Shown: positions 7,028-15,518 of the stretch, one piece after another
Layout of the letters: every line of letters starts with the position of its first letter
Numbering within the stretch: the first letter of the stretch is position 1
Source of the DNA: Paraburkholderia mimosarum LMG 23256 = NBRC 106338
GTDB lineage: Bacteria; Pseudomonadota; Gammaproteobacteria; Burkholderiales; Burkholderiaceae
NCBI RefSeq assembly: GCF_000739815.1
Contig: NZ_BBJJ01000054.1
Coordinates: forward strand, 1-48,439
Direction of reading: 5' to 3'
DNA length: 48,439 bases
Notes under the pieces: generated by a model
Database searches by the model: none
Told to the model about the DNA's origin: nothing
Seen by the model: the letters and a program-made list of their open reading frames with translations, nothing else
Made by a program: the position numbers and the translations under genes

Positions 7028-8818
7028 ATGTATCGCTATAACGAATTCGACAAAGCCTTCGTGGCGAGCCGCGCGGCCCAGTTCCGCGACCAGATCGAGC
7101 GCTGGCAAAACGGCACGCTGAGCGAGGATGCGTTTCGCCCGCTGCGCCTGCAAAACGGCTGGTACGTGCAGCGCCATGCGCCGATGCTGCGCGTTGCGGT
7201 TCCGTATGGCGAGCTGTCGAGCGCGCAGCTTCGCGTGCTCGCCCGCGTTGCCCGCGAGTATGACGAGCCTGACGCCGAGGTTTACCGGCATGCGCTCGAG
7301 GCACAGCGCAAGCTCGGCACCGCCCGCCTGCCGACGCACCATGCGCACTTCACGACGCGCACCAATGTTCAGTTCAACTGGATTCCGCTGTCGAAAGCCG
7401 CCGATGTGATGGACCTGCTCGCCACGGTCGACATGCACGGCATCCAGACGAGCGGCAACTGCATCCGCAACATCTCGTGCGACGAGCGCGCGGGTGTTGC
7501 GCCGGACGAGATCGCCGACCCGCGCCCCTTTGCCGAACTCATGCGCCAGTGGACGACGCTGCACCCCGAGTTCGCCTTCTTGCCACGCAAGTTCAAGATC
7601 GCGATTACCGGGGCGACGGAAGATCGCGCCGCGACCGGCTGGCACGACGTAGGGCTGCGTCTCGTCCATGACGAAAACGGCGAACTGGGCTTTCGCGTAG
7701 CGGTGGGCGGGGGCATGGGCCGTACGCCTGTTATCGGCGTGGTGCTGCGCGAGTTCCTGCCGTGGCGGCAGATCATGAACTACATCGAGGCGGTCGTACG
7801 CGTGTACAACCAGTTTGGCCGGCGCGACAACAAGTACAAGGCGCGCATCAAGATACTGGCGAAGGCAGAAGGCCAGCGCTTCATCGACGAAGTCGAAGAA
7901 GAGTTTCGTCAGATCGTGGACTGCGACGGTGGTCCGCACACGATTGCGCAGGCCGAGTTCGACCGCATGACCACACATTTCGCCGTGCCGCCGCAAGCGG
8001 CCGCTGGCCGCGCTGTCGATCCTGCCGCCGCCACTGCGCTGCAAACGGCTGCCCGGCAAACGCCGCAACTGCAGCGCTGGCTGGAGCGCAACGTCGCCCC
8101 GCACAAGGAAGCGTCGATGCGCATCGTCACGTTGTCCTTCAAACGCCTGCTGCAGGCGCCCGGCGATGCAACGGCGGAGCAGCTCGAACGCCTGGCGGAT
8201 CTCGTGGACCGCTTCTCCGCAGGCGAAGCGCGCGTCACGCACACCCAGAACATCGTGCTGCCATGGGTTCATGCGGACGACCTGCTGCCGCTGTGGCAGG
8301 CGGCCGTCGACGTGCGGCTCGCGAGCGCCAACGTGCATCTGCTCACCGACATGATCTCCTGCCCCGGCGGCGACTTTTGCGCGCTCGCCAATGCACGCTC
8401 GCTGCCCGTCGCGCAGAGCATCATGGAGCGCTACCAGGATCTCGACGAACTCGACGACATCGGCGAGATCGACCTGCATATCAGCGGCTGCATCAATTCG
8501 TGCGGCCATCACCACAGCGGGCATATCGGCATACTCGGCGTCGACAAGGACGGCGCCGAGTGGTACCAGATCACGCTGGGCGGCTCGGATGGCTCCGCAC
8601 GCAGCGGCGAAGCCCGGCCCGGCAAGGTCATCGGCCCGTCGTTCGCCGCGCACGAAGTGACCGATGCCGTCGACGCGGTGATCGGCTGCTATCTGGCGCT
8701 GCGCGAGCAGAAGAGCGAACGCCGCGAGACGTTCATCGAAACCGTGCGCCGCGTGGGGCTCGAACCCTTCAAGGCCGCCGCGGACGCGGTGCGCGCAACG
8801 GCGGAGGACGCGGCATGA
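7028..8818 (+). CDS. cysI: Nitrite/sulfite reductase (siroheme hemoprotein)
   Basis: A 596-residue assimilatory siroheme-[4Fe-4S] reductase that reduces sulfite to sulfide or nitrite to ammonia. The cluster cysteines are present in the standard pattern: C445 and C451 in CPGGDFC, C488 and C492 in GCINSC. The two ferredoxin-like repeats are visible (THHAHFTTRTNVQFNWI; THTQNIVLPW). The start at 7028 gives the family-typical MYRYNEFDKAFV. An upstream ATG at 6983 has a better GAGG site and would add 15 residues. The stop overlaps the next gene (ATGA). No cysH, cysD or cysN lies beside it, so this may be a second copy outside the main sulfate operon. Confidence 0.88.
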   Translation: MYRYNEFDKAFVASRAAQFRDQIERWQNGTLSEDAFRPLRLQNGWYVQRHAPMLRVAVPYGELSSAQLRVLARVAREYDEPDAEVYRHALEAQRKLGTARLPTHHAHFTTRTNVQFNWIPLSKAADVMDLLATVDMHGIQTSGNCIRNISCDERAGVAPDEIADPRPFAELMRQWTTLHPEFAFLPRKFKIAITGATEDRAATGWHDVGLRLVHDENGELGFRVAVGGGMGRTPVIGVVLREFLPWRQIMNYIEAVVRVYNQFGRRDNKYKARIKILAKAEGQRFIDEVEEEFRQIVDCDGGPHTIAQAEFDRMTTHFAVPPQAAAGRAVDPAAATALQTAARQTPQLQRWLERNVAPHKEASMRIVTLSFKRLLQAPGDATAEQLERLADLVDRFSAGEARVTHTQNIVLPWVHADDLLPLWQAAVDVRLASANVHLLTDMISCPGGDFCALANARSLPVAQSIMERYQDLDELDDIGEIDLHISGCINSCGHHHSGHIGILGVDKDGAEWYQITLGGSDGSARSGEARPGKVIGPSFAAHEVTDAVDAVIGCYLALREQKSERRETFIETVRRVGLEPFKAAADAVRATAEDAA

Positions 8819-9219
8819 CGAATGTTTCGCGTATCCGGCTTTTAAGCGCCGGGGAACACGCCGACGATCACCGGGAAATCGTCCTGACTCTGTCTAACGA
8901 CGCCGATCCGCTCGCGCACGCCGCGGAAATCTCGGCAGCCACGCGTGTCGAACTGCAATTCCCGACCTTCACCGACGGGCGCGCCTTTACGCAGGCCTAT
9001 CTCGTCAGACGCCGGCTAGGTTTTCGCGGCGACTTGCGCGCGACGGGCGAGGTGCTAGTCGATCAACTGCTTCAGATGGAGCGCATGGGCTTTTCGAGCG
9101 CCGTATTGCGCGATGGCGCTTCAATCCAGGATGCGCTTCGGCAACTCGAACGCTTTGCGGCGTTCTACCAGGGCGACGTGCTCCGTGAAGCGCCCTCGCG
9201 CGGACCGTTGTCACGTTGA
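8815..9219 (+). CDS. DUF934 protein
   Basis: A 134-residue protein of the DUF934 family (VELQFPTFTDGRAFTQAYLV, RRRLGFRGDLRATGEVLVDQ, AFYQGDV). The family is almost always coupled to cysI-type reductases. Its ATG overlaps the cysI stop by four bases, so the two are translationally coupled. The role is unproven; it is presumed to support assimilatory reduction. It is followed by a hairpin and the convergent acx operon. Confidence 0.82.
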   Translation: MTNVSRIRLLSAGEHADDHREIVLTLSNDADPLAHAAEISAATRVELQFPTFTDGRAFTQAYLVRRRLGFRGDLRATGEVLVDQLLQMERMGFSSAVLRDGASIQDALRQLERFAAFYQGDVLREAPSRGPLSR

Positions 9220-9269
9220 CGCCGTTCATCGCGTTGCAACTGCATCGATACCGTGCGGCGTCGGTGCGC

Positions 9270-9298
9270 CAGGGGAGCAGGCAAAGCCCACTCCCCTG
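9270..9298. terminator. Hairpin between convergent cysI and acx operons
   Basis: CAGGGGAG pairs with CTCCCCTG, with a further inner GGC/GCC match. There is no long T-run on either strand. It sits between the stop of the DUF934 gene and the stop of acxC, where a shared terminator is expected. Confidence 0.5.
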
Positions 9299-9319
9299 CT
9301 TTACGCGCCAATCAGGCCA

Positions 9320-9829
9320 TTAATCCGCGGCCCGCTCCGGCACCGGGAGATTGACCCACTCCCTGTAAAACGCCTCGATGTCCGGTTCGAAGTCGTGAAT
9401 CACCGGATACCACGGCGTCGGCGCCTCGACGTCGTGCATCGTGCCGCACTGCGGGCAGTAATACTCGCGATACACCTGCCATTGCGTGTCCGGCGCCATC
9501 AGCCTGGGATAGACCTCGGTCATTGCCTCCTCCGTGTCGCGCACGTAGATGGCGGCGTGCATTTTCCAGTTCTCGCGGTAGTCGCAAAACGGGTGGCCGC
9601 AGTCGCACTGGGTCAGCCATTTCTTCGTCGTAGCCGACTGCACGATGTAGAGGTGAGGACCGAGCGGCAGGACGATGCGGTCCGGGAAGCTCACCTTGGC
9701 CTGGAGCGCTGCAAGGTATTGCTCGAAGCGGCTCTCGTCCTTGGGCATGGAAAGCATGCGGAAGGTGGTTTCCCAGTCGAGCGAGCCTTCGACGAGGTGA
9801 GCGACCTGTTCGTTGGTGTAGGTAGACAT
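9320..9829 (-). CDS. acxC: Acetone carboxylase gamma subunit
   Basis: A 169-residue subunit, the normal size. It has the cysteine-rich metal-binding pattern of the family: CDCGHPFCDYRENWKMHAAI near the middle and YYCPQCGTMHDVEAPTPWYP later. Acetone carboxylase (alpha2beta2gamma2) carboxylates acetone to acetoacetate with bicarbonate and ATP in the cytoplasm. AGGAGT precedes the ATG at 9829, and acxB ends 23 bases upstream. It is the last gene of the acxABC operon. Confidence 0.92.
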   Translation of the reverse strand: MSTYTNEQVAHLVEGSLDWETTFRMLSMPKDESRFEQYLAALQAKVSFPDRIVLPLGPHLYIVQSATTKKWLTQCDCGHPFCDYRENWKMHAAIYVRDTEEAMTEVYPRLMAPDTQWQVYREYYCPQCGTMHDVEAPTPWYPVIHDFEPDIEAFYREWVNLPVPERAAD

Positions 9830-9852
9830 ATTTGGACTCCTGAATTCGATGA

Positions 9853-12174
9853 TTACTCTTCGACCTGAACGACGGTGGTGACGTCGGGCAGGAGCGACAG
9901 GTCCATGCGGTGCTTTGCGCCGTAGGACGGGACGCCCAGTTCCTCCTCGAGCAACTGCCAGTCGTCGGGAAGGTTCCAGAACGCCTTGAAGTGGCGGGTG
10001 AACTTCTCCGACAGCGCGAAGCTCGTGGCGAACATGTGCTGCACCTGGATGGCGGCGTGCTTGTTCAGGACGCGTTCGCGTTCCTCCTTCATCCATTCTC
10101 CGGTCGGCAGGGACCGGGCAAGACGTTCCACCCGCATCTGGTTGCGGCGCGCGGCAGTCCTCGCCGCGTCCACCGTGAACACCCCGCCATCCTCAGTGAA
10201 GACCGCGCCGTACACGCTCTTTGCGTATTCCGGCAGCAGGAACTTCTGGTTGAGATCCGCCTCGATGGCCTTCGGGTCACGATCGATCGGATCGCCGAAG
10301 CCCGGGCCGCCGCGCAGATAGTTGAGGTACAGATCGTGGTTCGCATAACAGTCTTCCGTGGTAATGCACTGCTTGTCGCGCTTGACCACAGCAGAGGCGT
10401 TGAGGTGCCGTTCGTAGTCCGGGTTGCCCGGATCGATATCGCCGCCCAACGGCAGGGAATCGCCGATGGCAATACGCTCGTCCAGCCCCGTCTTGTGGGC
10501 TTCGAAGCGATAGCCCGTCGCGGACGGGTAGCCGCCCATCATGCCCCAGTCGCTGTTCATGAAGCCGTTGCCCATGAAGAACATGGTCCAGTCCTGCGCG
10601 TTCCACACCATCCGCAGCGTTTCGAAGCCGCAGCCGCCACGGTATTTTCCGTAGCCGCCGGAGTTGGCCTTCACGTTGCGCCCCAGGTAAAGCAGCGGTT
10701 CGGCCATCTCCCAGATCTCGATGTCACCCATGTCGCCTTCCGGATTCCAGATGGCGGCGGCGTGATTGAGACCGTCCTTGATTGCGCATGCGCCCGTGCC
10801 GCAGGAACTCGCTTCGAAACTGTTGACGGCATGAATCTCGCCGTCCTGATTGATGCCGCCCCCCTGCAGCCAGTTCGAGGTGTTGGCGTTGCCCGCGTTG
10901 ACTTCCTCCAGGTAGCCGCGACTGAAATAGGACTGCGAAAGACCGCGCCAGAGGGCCGCCCAGCCGGAGACGAGGAAGTGCCAGGCATAGGCGTGGCCGG
11001 TCCGGCGGTCGTCCGGATTGCACCAGGTGCCTTTTGGCAGGCGAAATTCGGTAGCGAAATACGCACCGTCGTTGATGCGCTGGGTCGGCACGAGCGTCTG
11101 GCACATCATCACCCAGATCCCGGACGTAAATGCCACCTGATGGGCGTTGAAAGTGTGCCAGCCCCAACGGCTCGCGCCCTCGAAGTCCAGTCGCCACTTG
11201 CCGTCCGGCCGGATGGTCATCTCCACCGGCGAGTGCATGATGGAGTCGAGCTTGGCGAACGCGTTGGAGACCTGCACGTCCTCATGCTTGTACGGAACGT
11301 CGACGAAGGAGACCTTGCGGTACTTGCCCGGCAGGGTCATGGCCTTGATACGGCTTTGCAGTCCGCGCCGCCCTTCTTCGATGACCTCGAAGGCAAACTT
11401 CTCGTACGCCTCGATGCCGTCGGCGCGGATCACTTCCTCCACCAGCTCGCGGATCATATGGCATCCGGCAATGCGGGTCTTCTCGTCGAGGATCCAGTAC
11501 TTCGGTGTGCGAACCGAGCGCTGCGACTCGTGCAGCCAGTCGCGCAGCGGCTCGTCGTTCACGCCGGTCTTGCGGCAGGTGATCATGTAGCCGTCGCCGA
11601 AGCGCTGGGTCTGGCCGGTGGACATGGAACCCGGTGTCACCGAGCCGGTGTCGATGACGTGGGTGACGCCGCCGACCCAGCCGATCAGCCGGCCTTCCCA
11701 GAAGATCGGCACGATCGTGGCGATGTCGCAGGGGTGGACGTTGCCGATCGCGCAGTCATTGGTCGTGAACATGTCGCCGGGGTTGATGCCCGGGTTGGCC
11801 TCCCAGTTGTTCTCGATCATGTACTTGATCGCCGCGCCCATCGTGCCGACGTGGATGATGATCCCGGTCGAGGTGAGGACGCAGTCGCCCGCGGCGTTGT
11901 AGAGCGTGAAGCAGAGTTCGCCTTCCTGCTCGACGATCGGACTCGCGGCAATTTTCTTCGCGGTCTCTCGCGCATGCACCAGGCCGCCGCGCAGCTTGGA
12001 AAAGAGCTTCTCGTATCCGATCGGGTCGCTGTCGCGAAACGCCAGTTTCTCGAGACCGTTGTAATGTCCGCTGGCCTTCGTGCGCTCGATGATGCCGTCG
12101 CGGTATTGCTTGAGCGTCTGGCCGGTTTTCAGCAGGTCGGCGCAGCCGATTTCCTTGTTGCTCATCATGTTCAT
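9853..12174 (-). CDS. acxB: Acetone carboxylase alpha subunit (hydantoinase B family)
   Basis: A 773-residue HyuB-type subunit carrying the Mn-containing carboxylation site in characterised enzymes. Features: N-terminal GCADLLKTGQTLKQYRDGI, the block NAAGDCVLTSTGIIIHVGTM, then FTTNDCAIGNVHPCDIATI and GWVGGVTHVIDTGSV. The ATG at 12174 has AAGGAG upstream and starts 11 bases after the acxA stop, so the genes are co-transcribed. Length matches acetone carboxylase alpha rather than the shorter N-methylhydantoinase B proteins. Confidence 0.92.
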   Translation of the reverse strand: MNMMSNKEIGCADLLKTGQTLKQYRDGIIERTKASGHYNGLEKLAFRDSDPIGYEKLFSKLRGGLVHARETAKKIAASPIVEQEGELCFTLYNAAGDCVLTSTGIIIHVGTMGAAIKYMIENNWEANPGINPGDMFTTNDCAIGNVHPCDIATIVPIFWEGRLIGWVGGVTHVIDTGSVTPGSMSTGQTQRFGDGYMITCRKTGVNDEPLRDWLHESQRSVRTPKYWILDEKTRIAGCHMIRELVEEVIRADGIEAYEKFAFEVIEEGRRGLQSRIKAMTLPGKYRKVSFVDVPYKHEDVQVSNAFAKLDSIMHSPVEMTIRPDGKWRLDFEGASRWGWHTFNAHQVAFTSGIWVMMCQTLVPTQRINDGAYFATEFRLPKGTWCNPDDRRTGHAYAWHFLVSGWAALWRGLSQSYFSRGYLEEVNAGNANTSNWLQGGGINQDGEIHAVNSFEASSCGTGACAIKDGLNHAAAIWNPEGDMGDIEIWEMAEPLLYLGRNVKANSGGYGKYRGGCGFETLRMVWNAQDWTMFFMGNGFMNSDWGMMGGYPSATGYRFEAHKTGLDERIAIGDSLPLGGDIDPGNPDYERHLNASAVVKRDKQCITTEDCYANHDLYLNYLRGGPGFGDPIDRDPKAIEADLNQKFLLPEYAKSVYGAVFTEDGGVFTVDAARTAARRNQMRVERLARSLPTGEWMKEERERVLNKHAAIQVQHMFATSFALSEKFTRHFKAFWNLPDDWQLLEEELGVPSYGAKHRMDLSLLPDVTTVVQVEE

Positions 12175-12185
12175 GGCAGGTCTCC

Positions 12186-14330
12186 TTACTTCACTTCCTT
12201 GAGGTGGAACAGGCGGTGCTTGTCGACCGTCGTCTCGAAACCATCCGGCACCACGAAGGTAGTGGCATCCGATTCGATGATGGCGGGGCCCACGATGTGG
12301 TTGCCGGCCTTGAGCGCTTCCATCTTCCAGAGCTGGGCGTCCACCCACTTCTTGTGACGGTAGAAGGGACGCGTGCCGAGGTAGGCCTCCTTCGGCGGGA
12401 TCGGCCCCGCGTCCGGGTCTTCAGGCAACACCGGCTTCTGGGTCACGACGGTGCCCCGCAGGATCGCGCCGGTAATCGAGAAGCCCAGTTCCGGCGAGCG
12501 GGCGGAACTCGCATATACACGGCCGTAGGTGTTCTCGAAAGCTTCGACGATCTGGTCCCAGTCGGCCGCCGTGCCGGCGCGGGTCACCGGCGAGACGATT
12601 TCGAGGTCGTTGAGCTGGCCCATGTACTGCATCTTGTAGCCCGGGATCAGCAGCACATCCTCGGCCTTGTAGCCATTGAGGACGAACTCGTCGATGACCT
12701 TGACGGCCAGTTCCGACCAGGCGTCCTGCAGGGCCTTGCAGGCGGCTTCCTTGTCCGCCGCCGGGGCGAGTTGGGCGACGCCGAGATCCACCGACTTGTC
12801 GTAGCGGTACTCGAAGTCGGCGCAGGCGCAGCCGAAGGCCGAGAAGCCGGCCGCCCACGCGGGCACGACCACGTCCTTGAAGCCGACGCCCCCGGTGTAG
12901 CCATAGGTGTGAACCGGGCCCGCGCCGCCATAGGAGAAGCAGGTGAACTCGGCCGGGTTATAGCCCTTCGCGCTGATATTGGCGCGCAGATACTCGGACA
13001 AGGTCAGGTCGAGCAGCTCGATGACGCCAGCGGCCGCATCCTCGACAGAGAGGCCGAGCGGATCGGCGATCTGCGCCTTGATGTGCTGCCGCGCACGGTC
13101 GACGTCGAGCTTGATCGCGCCGCCGAGGAAGTTGTGCGGGTTCAGGTAGCCGAGCACGACGTGGCAGTCGGACACCGATACCGTGTCGAGCCCGCTCTCG
13201 GGCCAGCATGTGCCCACGCGGTAGCCCGCGCTGTCCGGGCCGAGCTTGATCGACTTGCTATAGGGATCGAGCCGCACGAAGCTGCCGGCACCCGCGCCGA
13301 CGGAATCCATCGCCACGAGCGGCAACGAGAGGACGAGGCGCGCCATGTCCGGATCGGACTTGATGGCGAAGTTGCCTTTGGTGATCAGGGCCACGTCGAA
13401 GCTCGTGCCGCCAATGTCGGAGCAGGCGATGTTCTCGTCGCCAAGGGCTTCGCCGAGCAGTTTCGAACCGATGACGCCGCCAATCGGGCCCGAGACGATG
13501 GTGCGCGCCAGTTCCTTGGCCTTCCAGCTGATGGTGCCGCCGTGCGTGGCCATCACGCGCAGATCGAACTTTGCGCCGTGCTTCCTGAAGCGGTCGCTCA
13601 CCTTCTTCAGCGTCTGACGCGAGGGTTCCGCGCCGTAGGCCTCGAGGATGGTGGTGTTCATGCGGTGGCTTTCCTTGCGCGACGGGTAGTAGTCCACCGA
13701 GGCAAAGACGGGAATGTCCGCATTCAGCTTCCTGAGTTCCTCCTTGACGATGTCACGAGCGCGCAGTTCGCTCGTCTCGTTCTTGTGTGATTGCAGCAGA
13801 CAGATGACGATGGCCTGGGACCCGGCTTCCACGAGTTCGCGCGTGGCCTGGCGCACGTCGGCCTCGCGCAGCGGGATGACTACCTTGCCCTGCACGTCGG
13901 TGCGCTCGGTGACGCCGCGCGTGCGGGAAACCGGCACCAGTGGCTCGTCGTAGCGATGCGTGTTGAGGTGGATGCGGTCTTCGAGCGCGTAGCCCAGATA
14001 GCTCTGCAGGGCGCGGCCCATCGAGTGGACCTGCTCGAAGCCGCGATTGCAGATGAGGCCCACGTCGAGACCCTTGCGCATCAGGATGCGGTTGAGCATG
14101 GCCGTGCCGGAATAGACGCACGTCGCCAGTTCCGGGTACACGTCGTCGACGCCGCGGCCCCAATGGGCCAGGGCATCCTGCGACGAGTTGTAGATGGCGA
14201 GCGATTCGTCGCCCGGGTTGCTCTGCGCCTTGCCGACCACGAAACGGCCGTCCGAACGCACGAAGAAGGTGTCGGTCATCGTGCCGCCGGCGTCGATGCC
14301 CATCACCTGTACGGTGGATTGCTGCTGCAT
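12186..14330 (-). CDS. acxA: Acetone carboxylase beta subunit (hydantoinase A family)
   Basis: A 714-residue HyuA-type subunit with an actin-like ATPase fold, which activates acetone and bicarbonate by phosphorylation. The phosphate-binding loop GIDAGGTMTDTFFV is at residues about 10-23, and the second loop IACSDIGGTSFDVALI is near 300. It is the first gene of acxABC. AGGAGA precedes the ATG at 14330, and a -24/-12 promoter lies 56 bases upstream. This places the operon under the sigma54 activator encoded at 15519. Confidence 0.92.
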   Translation of the reverse strand: MQQQSTVQVMGIDAGGTMTDTFFVRSDGRFVVGKAQSNPGDESLAIYNSSQDALAHWGRGVDDVYPELATCVYSGTAMLNRILMRKGLDVGLICNRGFEQVHSMGRALQSYLGYALEDRIHLNTHRYDEPLVPVSRTRGVTERTDVQGKVVIPLREADVRQATRELVEAGSQAIVICLLQSHKNETSELRARDIVKEELRKLNADIPVFASVDYYPSRKESHRMNTTILEAYGAEPSRQTLKKVSDRFRKHGAKFDLRVMATHGGTISWKAKELARTIVSGPIGGVIGSKLLGEALGDENIACSDIGGTSFDVALITKGNFAIKSDPDMARLVLSLPLVAMDSVGAGAGSFVRLDPYSKSIKLGPDSAGYRVGTCWPESGLDTVSVSDCHVVLGYLNPHNFLGGAIKLDVDRARQHIKAQIADPLGLSVEDAAAGVIELLDLTLSEYLRANISAKGYNPAEFTCFSYGGAGPVHTYGYTGGVGFKDVVVPAWAAGFSAFGCACADFEYRYDKSVDLGVAQLAPAADKEAACKALQDAWSELAVKVIDEFVLNGYKAEDVLLIPGYKMQYMGQLNDLEIVSPVTRAGTAADWDQIVEAFENTYGRVYASSARSPELGFSITGAILRGTVVTQKPVLPEDPDAGPIPPKEAYLGTRPFYRHKKWVDAQLWKMEALKAGNHIVGPAIIESDATTFVVPDGFETTVDKHRLFHLKEVK

Positions 14331-14385
14331 GTCTGTCTCCTGTCATTGCACTGGTCATGGTGGGAATCCCCACGCACGACATATG

Positions 14386-14400
14386 GCAAGGGACATGCCA
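14386..14400 (-). promoter_or_regulatory. Sigma54 promoter of acxABC
   Basis: The minus strand reads TGGCATGTCCCTTGC, matching the -24/-12 consensus TGGCAC-N5-TTGC at all but one position, with invariant GG and GC correctly spaced. It lies 56 bases before the acxA start and about 100 bases downstream of the paired activator sites. Confidence 0.85.
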
Positions 14401-14497
14401 GGCTGACGACGTCGACATCGGCGGCTCGCGCGGCCAATGAAATCAACGCGTTGCTGGAATATTCAGGATGACAAACGAGGATCTGCTGCCCGCCACC

Positions 14498-14546
14498 GGT
14501 GTCCGGAATCCCGACACCTGCACAGCCGCATCCGGAATCCGGACAC
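14498..14546. promoter_or_regulatory. Paired upstream activator sites for acxABC
   Basis: Two imperfect copies of the motif GTGTCCGGATTCCGGACAC: GTGTCCGGAATCCCGACAC at 14499-14517, and TCCGGAATCCGGACAC ending at 14546. Their centres are about 30 bases (three helical turns) apart, on one face of the helix. They lie about 100-150 bases upstream of the sigma54 promoter, as expected for enhancer sites of an NtrC-type activator, presumably AcxR. They sit just beyond the 3' end of the LRAT gene. Confidence 0.75.
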
Positions 14547-14554
14547 GCTCTGTC

Positions 14555-15076
14555 TCATTTGATATGGAGTACCTGGTTTTGATCGACCGGGCGCGCCCCA
14601 TGGGCGCCCTTCGACATCAAGAGGCTAGTGAGTTGCCGGAGGGCTTTGAACCCGGTGTCGAGCATATCGATGGCGTACGACTTCCAGACATCGATCTGCT
14701 CGCTGCGGCTCTCGCCGTGCAAGCACCACATGCAGAAGTGCTCGCAGTTATTGGAGATGAGCCGATAGCGGTCCTCTCCCAGCCGGGAGTAGGCTCGCCG
14801 AACGGCTTCCTGGCCAGCGAACCTGGCGCTGGGGTTTTTTCTGATCCAGACCGGGTGTCCGTTTGCGAAGGCTTCGAGCGTGATTTCCTGCACCGGGCCG
14901 CGATGCAGTGACCGTGACAACCCTGCGTAATGCACCACCTTGCCCGCCCCGGCATAGAGGCCATGATGTGTGTACCCAAGCCGTTCGGTTACGAGATGGC
15001 TTCCAATCATTAACTCGTGCCAGCCGATCCCATCACCCACGACGTATTCGTTCTTCGATAAGTACTTCATGACCAT
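14555..15076 (-). CDS. LRAT-domain (NlpC/P60-like) protein
   Basis: A 173-residue protein of the lecithin:retinol acyltransferase family, permuted papain-fold thiol enzymes. The likely catalytic residues are His38 (YTHHGLYAG), a second His49 (VVHYAG) and Cys111 in NNCEHF, the family signature. The ends (residues 1-20 and 130-173) lack clear motifs, and there is no signal peptide. Starts at 15076 and 15070 are both possible. A near-consensus -24/-12 promoter lies 34 bases upstream. The gene sits between acxA and acxR, so it appears to belong to the acetone regulon. The substrate is unknown; bacterial relatives may act on acyl or peptide bonds. Confidence 0.8.
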   Translation of the reverse strand: MVMKYLSKNEYVVGDGIGWHELMIGSHLVTERLGYTHHGLYAGAGKVVHYAGLSRSLHRGPVQEITLEAFANGHPVWIRKNPSARFAGQEAVRRAYSRLGEDRYRLISNNCEHFCMWCLHGESRSEQIDVWKSYAIDMLDTGFKALRQLTSLLMSKGAHGARPVDQNQVLHIK

Positions 15077-15109
15077 CACCGCATTTCGCTGCCTCTTGCG
15101 CTCTGCACC

Positions 15110-15124
15110 GCACGAGGTGTGCCA
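15110..15124 (-). promoter_or_regulatory. Sigma54 promoter of the LRAT gene
   Basis: The minus strand reads TGGCACACCTCGTGC, with a perfect -24 element and TGC correctly spaced at -12; only one consensus T is replaced by G. The predicted transcript starts about 20 bases before the LRAT start codon. Activator-type sites lie upstream at 15346-15412. Confidence 0.72.
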
Positions 15125-15345
15125 GGGGCCGATTCGAGCCCAGCACTCAGCAGTGCGGTGCAGGGCGTCAAGCGCGCGCACCTCTTTCTACCGCGTGGGC
15201 AGCGGCGAATGTTGCGGCGCATTAGTCGCGAATCAGCGTGTTGGCGTGCGTGGGCAGGGAGGGCGCATATCGATTTCTGCTGCGCTTCACAGCAAACGCG
15301 AATTGCGGAGCGATCTTTACGATCTAAACGCAAGTCATTCCTCAC

Positions 15346-15390
15346 CTTACTTGCGCGAGTGTCCGGATTCCGGACACTCGCGCAAGTAAG
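15346..15390. promoter_or_regulatory. Perfect 45-bp palindrome containing an AcxR-type site
   Basis: Two 22-base arms pair perfectly around a single T at 15368. The core is GTGTCCGGATTCCGGACAC, the motif also found upstream of acxA; the flanks extend the symmetry through ACTCGCGCAAGTAAG. It lies between the LRAT gene and acxR, about 75 bases upstream of the acxR promoter, so it could serve both activation of LRAT and autoregulation of acxR. Confidence 0.78.
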
Positions 15391-15393
15391 CGC

Positions 15394-15412
15394 CATCCGG
15401 ATTCCGGACACT
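15394..15412. promoter_or_regulatory. Second AcxR-type site
   Basis: ATCCGGATTCCGGACACTG repeats the core of the adjacent palindrome, with one arm shortened. The centre-to-centre distance of about 35 bases resembles the pair upstream of acxA, giving two sites per control region. Confidence 0.7.
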
Positions 15413-15461
15413 GTGCGATCGACATGCTGCAGGCACAAGTCATTGATGCAAAAGACCTTAA

Positions 15462-15490
15462 TTGACGGGGCCGTGGCCCCGGGCTAGACT
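15462..15490 (+). promoter_or_regulatory. Sigma70 promoter of acxR
   Basis: TTGACG, a 17-base spacer and TAGACT give five and four matches to the -35 and -10 consensus hexamers. A start point near 15497 leaves a short leader before the ATG at 15519. This shows the regulator is made by the housekeeping polymerase, and rules out the earlier TTG at 15462 as its start codon. Confidence 0.75.
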
Positions 15491-15518
15491 CGCAGCACCA
15501 AACGAGCGGGATCGTTCC

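Noticed and set aside
15462..15518. Upstream extension of acxR from a TTG at 15462
   Set aside because: These bases form the -35 hexamer, spacer and -10 hexamer of a good sigma70 promoter; the ATG at 15519 is the natural start.
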